Of a DNA stretch of 64,000 nucleotides, positions 60,936-64,000 are shown piece by piece. The notes beneath the pieces are model-generated. The model made no database searches. It was given only the letters and a program-made list of their open reading frames with translations, and was not told the DNA's origin. Where the stretch lies: assembly GCA_031261265.1 (NCBI GenBank), contig JAISKI010000034.1, forward strand, positions 9,111-73,110. Direction: 5' to 3'. A program made the position numbers and the translations under genes. Source of the DNA: Candidatus Peribacteria bacterium. Lineage in GTDB: Bacteria > Patescibacteria > JAEDAM01 > Absconditabacterales > Absconditicoccaceae. The number at the start of each line of letters is the position of its first letter. Positions within the stretch are counted from its first letter, which is position 1.

Positions 60936-60984
60936 AATTTTTCATAGGTGAGGGGTAAAATACTACTCTTACATATTACAATAT

Positions 60985-62334
60985 CTACTTCCCAAAAATC
61001 AACTCCTCCATCTTCTCCCAATCTACCACAATACTAGCTGGTGCAATCGGGTGCAAACCTGGCTTCACATAATAACTCAATCCCCCAATCTCATATTCAC
61101 CGAGCGACTTCTTGTAATAATTCAACTCATCTAGGAGCAAGAGCAAACAATAGAGAGAATAAGTCGGATTGATATTTTTCTCATTCCTCAATTCACTATC
61201 TGTCCTCAGTCCAAGTCTGACTCCTGTCTTTCTCAATGCTACGGGGTCAAAATTTGCAATTTCAATGAGAATATTTTTGGTTTCATCACTCACTCCGCTG
61301 TTCAATCCTCCCATTACTCCACCGAGGCAAAGGGATTTCTGCTCGTCAGCGATGACGATATCTTGGGCGATAAGTTTATGCGTCTTCCCGAAAAGGTCCG
61401 TGAATTCCTCACATTCCTCCGCATTTCTCACGATGATATTTCCTTCCACTTTATCTGCATCAAAGAAATGCACGGGCTGACCAGAGATATTCATAAAGAG
61501 ATTAGAAAAATCTACCCAATTATTTATTGGTCAGCTCCCCAAATCCAAGGTCTGCAACCTCATAAAGAAGTCAGCTTTTTTCACTTGTACATTGTTCAGT
61601 TCCAAGAGGATATAGTTATTCAAGCCCTGCGTTTCTGCGATAATCTGCTTTTTTCCTTTTTTTTCTGTATGTTCCAAAAGGTCTAAAATGCTGGTGGTTT
61701 CAAAGGATTTCTGGTAGTCGGGGAGCTTGCTGTAATTGATTTTCCCCTGAGGAAAGTACATCGCATTCAGTTCCCGAGCTACTCCGAAATGTCCCGTTAA
61801 ATCTGGTCTATTCGTCAGTCCTTTATTATCCACATCGAGGACAAACGTATTTAATCGTTCAAATTTCTCAGCTAATGGCATTCCTAAATCACTCTCGTCT
61901 ACTTCCAAATCTTGTGATAAGTCCCAGATTCGAGGGTTTTCGGTGTCTTCGTTGATTCCGAGTTCAGATTTGGAGCAAATCATTCCGTTGCTTTCTACGC
62001 CACGAAGCATTCTTTTCGCAATGGTTATCCCAGCTTTTTCAAAGGTGGTTCCTTCCAGAGCGACAGGCACGAAAAGTCCATCTACGACATTTTGTGCTCC
62101 GCAGACGATTTGAAATTGTCCTTTGCTTCCGCAATCCACTTGGCAGACGTTCATGTGGTCGCTATCGGGGTGAGGTTCAGCTTTCAGAATTTTTCCGATG
62201 ACGATGGTGGGTGCGAGTTCCCTTTTGACGATTTCCTCGATTTCTACGGTTTTGAGAATGAGGTTGTTGGCGATGTTTTCTGGTGTGTCGTTCACGGAGA
62301 TGTACTTTTTGATGAGAGAGGAGAGGTACTTCAT
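60985..62334 (-). CDS. pheT: Phenylalanine-tRNA ligase beta subunit, N-terminal half
   Basis: The 449-residue protein is the first half of PheT: the tRNA-binding B1/B2 domain (GKILKAEPHPDSDHMNVCQV), VCGAQNV, GVESNGMICSKSELGI, the B3/B4 editing domain (GLTNRPDLTGHFGVARELN, VIADEQKSLCLGGVMGG) and the start of B5 (IVVDWEKMEELIFGK), where a TAG ends it. The second half is 3 kb downstream. One TGA joins the LDLGS-G-PINNWVDF block. No pheS is visible in the window. Confidence 0.93.
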
Positions 62335-62434
62335 TAGATTACGATAAGAAAAAAATAAAAAAAGACTGACGGTAGTATAGCAAAGTTAGTGAGACTTTCA
62401 AGCAAAAAACCAAAAAAAATCCCTGAAAAAGGAT

Positions 62435-62462
62435 TTGACCTTTGAAAACATTTTCCTATACT
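62435..62462 (+). promoter_or_regulatory. Promoter of the SPFH gene
   Basis: TTGACC, 16 bases, TATACT, 32 bases before the ATG. Confidence 0.7.
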
Positions 62463-62494
62463 GAAATCAGTTTTATCCTTCTATCTATTTACTC

Positions 62495-63262
62495 ATGGGA
62501 CCACTCCTCACGATCATCGTTATTATCGTAGTTATCATTCTCTTCGCTACGATCAAAATTGTAAAACAGTACGAGAGAAAAGTCACCTTTACACTAGGAA
62601 AGTATTCTTACATTCTTAATCCTGGACTGAATTTTGTTATCCCTTTTATCCAGACGACTACCACCGTGGATGTTAGAGAAAAAGCGGTAGATGTCCCTTC
62701 TCAGGAAGCGATGACCAAGGACAATATTTCTTGTACGATCAACGCAGTGATTTATTACAAAATCAGAGAAGATGATGCTTATAAAGCAGTTATTAATGTA
62801 AAATATCTCGATTATGCCATGACTCAATTCGCTCAGACCACCATGAGAAATATTGTAGGGCAGTTTGAATTGGACGAATTACTCGCAAAAAGAGAAGAAG
62901 CCAGCCATAAAATTAAAGAAATAGTAGATGAAAAATCTGATGCCCGAGGAGTAGAAGTAATGTCTGTGGAACTTAAAGACATCAATATCCCAGTTGACCT
63001 GCAGAGAACTATCGGAAAACAGGCTGAAGCTGAGAGAGAGAAAAGAGCAAAAATCATCACTTCAGAAGGGGAGCTTGCTTCTGCACAGAACCTTCAAGAA
63101 GCTGCTGAAATGTTGGCTAGGACACCAGGAGCTTTGCATCTTCGTACGCTCCAATCTATCAATGATATTAGTTCAGATCAGAGTAATACTACAATTTGGA
63201 TGGTGCCTGTAGAAATTTTGGAGGCTATCAAAGGAGTAGGGGACTTTCTCAAGAAAAAATAA
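62495..63262 (+). CDS. SPFH/stomatin (slipin) family membrane protein
   Basis: Slipins form oligomers in membrane microdomains. The 255-residue protein has an N-terminal membrane helix (LLTIIVIIVVIILFATI), the SPFH domain (KVTFTLGKYSYILNPGLNFV, VDVREKAVDVPSQEAMTKDN, IYYKIRE) and a helical C-terminus (KQAEAEREKRAKIITSEGEL). No TGA codons. No NfeD partner gene is adjacent. Own promoter and terminator: monocistronic. Confidence 0.92.
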   Translation: MGPLLTIIVIIVVIILFATIKIVKQYERKVTFTLGKYSYILNPGLNFVIPFIQTTTTVDVREKAVDVPSQEAMTKDNISCTINAVIYYKIREDDAYKAVINVKYLDYAMTQFAQTTMRNIVGQFELDELLAKREEASHKIKEIVDEKSDARGVEVMSVELKDINIPVDLQRTIGKQAEAEREKRAKIITSEGELASAQNLQEAAEMLARTPGALHLRTLQSINDISSDQSNTTIWMVPVEILEAIKGVGDFLKKK

Positions 63263-63278
63263 TCCAAAAAAAACACTG

Positions 63279-63306
63279 AGATAGTCCACATCGGGCTATC
63301 TTTTTT
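63279..63306 (+). terminator. Terminator after the SPFH gene
   Basis: AGATAG and CTATCT pair around an 11-base loop and continue into six T. Confidence 0.65.
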
Positions 63307-63328
63307 ATTCATCTAACCTTACACACAC

Positions 63329-63841
63329 ATGTCTATTACCCCTTACCTCACCGCACCAGAATTGCAAGAAATCTGTGCTACCTTAGGTCAACAAATTTCC
63401 GCAGACTACGAAGGACGTTCACTATTGTTAATAGGGATTCTCAAAGGATGTCAGCCTTTTTTATCTGATCTGATGAGACAAATCACTCTCCCTGTGGAAA
63501 TTTCTTATATGAAGGTACGTAGTTATACAGGAATGGCCTCCAGCGGGAATATCCACATCGAATTAGATACCGATATTTCTATCACAGATCGCGATGTCCT
63601 GATCGTAGAAGATATTATTGATACAGGTACTACTATGGTAAATGTTTGCTCTTTCCTTCAAAATAAACATCCAAAAAGTCTGAAAGTTGTCTCCCTCTTG
63701 GACAAACCTTCCAAAAGGACGAAAGACTTCCAACCAGAATACGTCGGGAAAGTGATTCCTGATGCGTTTGTAGTAGGATATGGCTTTGATTATGATGAAC
63801 ACTATCGTAATCTTCCCTACGTAGGAATCTACACTCCGTAA
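63329..63841 (+). CDS. hpt: Hypoxanthine-guanine phosphoribosyltransferase
   Basis: The 170-residue enzyme salvages hypoxanthine and guanine using PRPP. It has LLLIGILKGCQPFLSDLMRQ near residue 31, the PRPP-binding VLIVEDIIDTGTTM near residue 91, VVSLLDKPSKR and VVGYGFDYDEHYRNLPYVG at the C-terminus, the expected purine-binding block. No TGA codons. It complements the purine permease at the other end of the window. The start ATG follows a terminator by 22 bases. Confidence 0.95.
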   Translation: MSITPYLTAPELQEICATLGQQISADYEGRSLLLIGILKGCQPFLSDLMRQITLPVEISYMKVRSYTGMASSGNIHIELDTDISITDRDVLIVEDIIDTGTTMVNVCSFLQNKHPKSLKVVSLLDKPSKRTKDFQPEYVGKVIPDAFVVGYGFDYDEHYRNLPYVGIYTP

Positions 63842-64000
63842 AAAAGACGAATTTTCAAGCAAAATGCACCAAACACCATTTAAAATAAGATAAGAACTAG
63901 ATAACTTGATTTAAGTAATAAGTAAACAAGATTAAAGCGGTTCTATATTTGAGTATTTTTCTTGGTTTATTATTTATTTTTCTTTCAACTTCTTTGATAT
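63842..64000. other. AT-rich end of the window without a visible gene
   Basis: No ORF, hairpin or promoter stands out in these 159 bases beyond AT-rich sequence. Confidence 0.6.

Larger units (their letters stand above)
57934..60984 (-). mobile_element. Three-gene cassette that splits pheT
   Basis: The 3-kb segment contains DUF1016, beta-lactamase-like and Fic genes, all on the pheT strand with 36-50-bp gaps. It separates the two halves of pheT at the middle of the B5 domain; the left half ends in TAG and the right half has a new ATG. I see no transposase or clear target duplication at the joints. Confidence 0.7.

Noticed and set aside
1..64000. Dozens of genes appear broken by stop codons, as in a decaying genome
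   Set aside because: Every such break inside a conserved domain is TGA at a glycine position; with code 25 the genes are intact.
1..64000. rRNA or tRNA genes
   Set aside because: Reading both strands I found no conserved rRNA blocks and no T-loop GTTCGAATC-type motif in a cloverleaf context; a covariance search could still find a tRNA.

Overview
The window reads as genomic DNA from a candidate-phylum (CPR/Patescibacteria) bacterium that uses genetic code 25, in which UGA is glycine. The fit is to Absconditabacteria (SR1) or Gracilibacteria. With TAA and TAG as the only stops, dozens of apparently broken frames become full-length proteins, and in-frame TGA falls on conserved glycines: the first P-loop Gly of two AAA ATPases, the Gly before the lipobox Cys, the Gly-Gly of FkbM methyltransferases. 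All coordinates below assume this code. The DNA is AT-rich. I recognised no rRNA, tRNA or CRISPR array.

Layout. 1-5.4 kb: EF-G (5' end outside the window), a hypothetical gene, a kinase-like protein with a coiled-coil insertion, and a purine/NCS2 permease. 5.4-9 kb: a dispersed palindromic repeat, a LepA homologue that lacks its GTPase domain and carries an in-frame GxxExxY nuclease-like domain between 37-bp inverted repeats, and a Fic protein. 9-11.7 kb: a diversity-generating retroelement (target gene with VR, TR RNA, reverse transcriptase). 11.6-13.3 kb: FtsQ-like and DUF212 proteins. 13.3-17.7 kb: duplicated and decayed AlbA/Schlafen-type ATP-binding genes around a DUF4143 ATPase. 17.8-24.4 kb: a UGA-rich polysaccharide cluster of FkbM methyltransferases and glycosyltransferases. 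24.5-27.6 kb: a second DUF4143 ATPase, a cytidylyltransferase and a toxin-antitoxin pair. 27.8-31.3 kb: GIN-domain protein, trigger factor and small membrane proteins. 31.4-33.2 kb: a REP-associated tyrosine transposase with its repeats. 33.3-41.5 kb: type IV pilus ATPases PilB and PilT, two VirB2-like pilins, GlyA and helical hypotheticals. 41.5-45.6 kb: Dtd, a DUF559 nuclease gene between 62-65-bp inverted repeats, and RecG. 45.6-49.3 kb: membrane protein, HD and HAD hydrolases, DnaA. 49.4-54.1 kb: a three-gene predicted protein-tagging system (ATP-grasp ligase fused to a DUF1704 metallopeptidase, a second ATP-grasp, a 7TM protein). 54.1-62.3 kb: a minus-strand operon in which pheT is split in its B5 domain by a cassette of Fic, beta-lactamase-like and DUF1016 genes. 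62.4-63.9 kb: an SPFH protein and a phosphoribosyltransferase.

The most unusual signal is a dispersed GC-rich palindromic repeat that has entered coding sequences without breaking the frame. It is translated inside LepA, RecG, Dtd and PheT, also occurs as intergenic copies, and forms the terminal inverted repeats of a small element encoding a DUF559 PD-(D/E)XK nuclease. LepA also carries a second element type (GxxExxY nuclease between unrelated inverted repeats). Together they suggest nuclease-linked elements that persist as protein insertions, perhaps helped by a code with only two stop codons.
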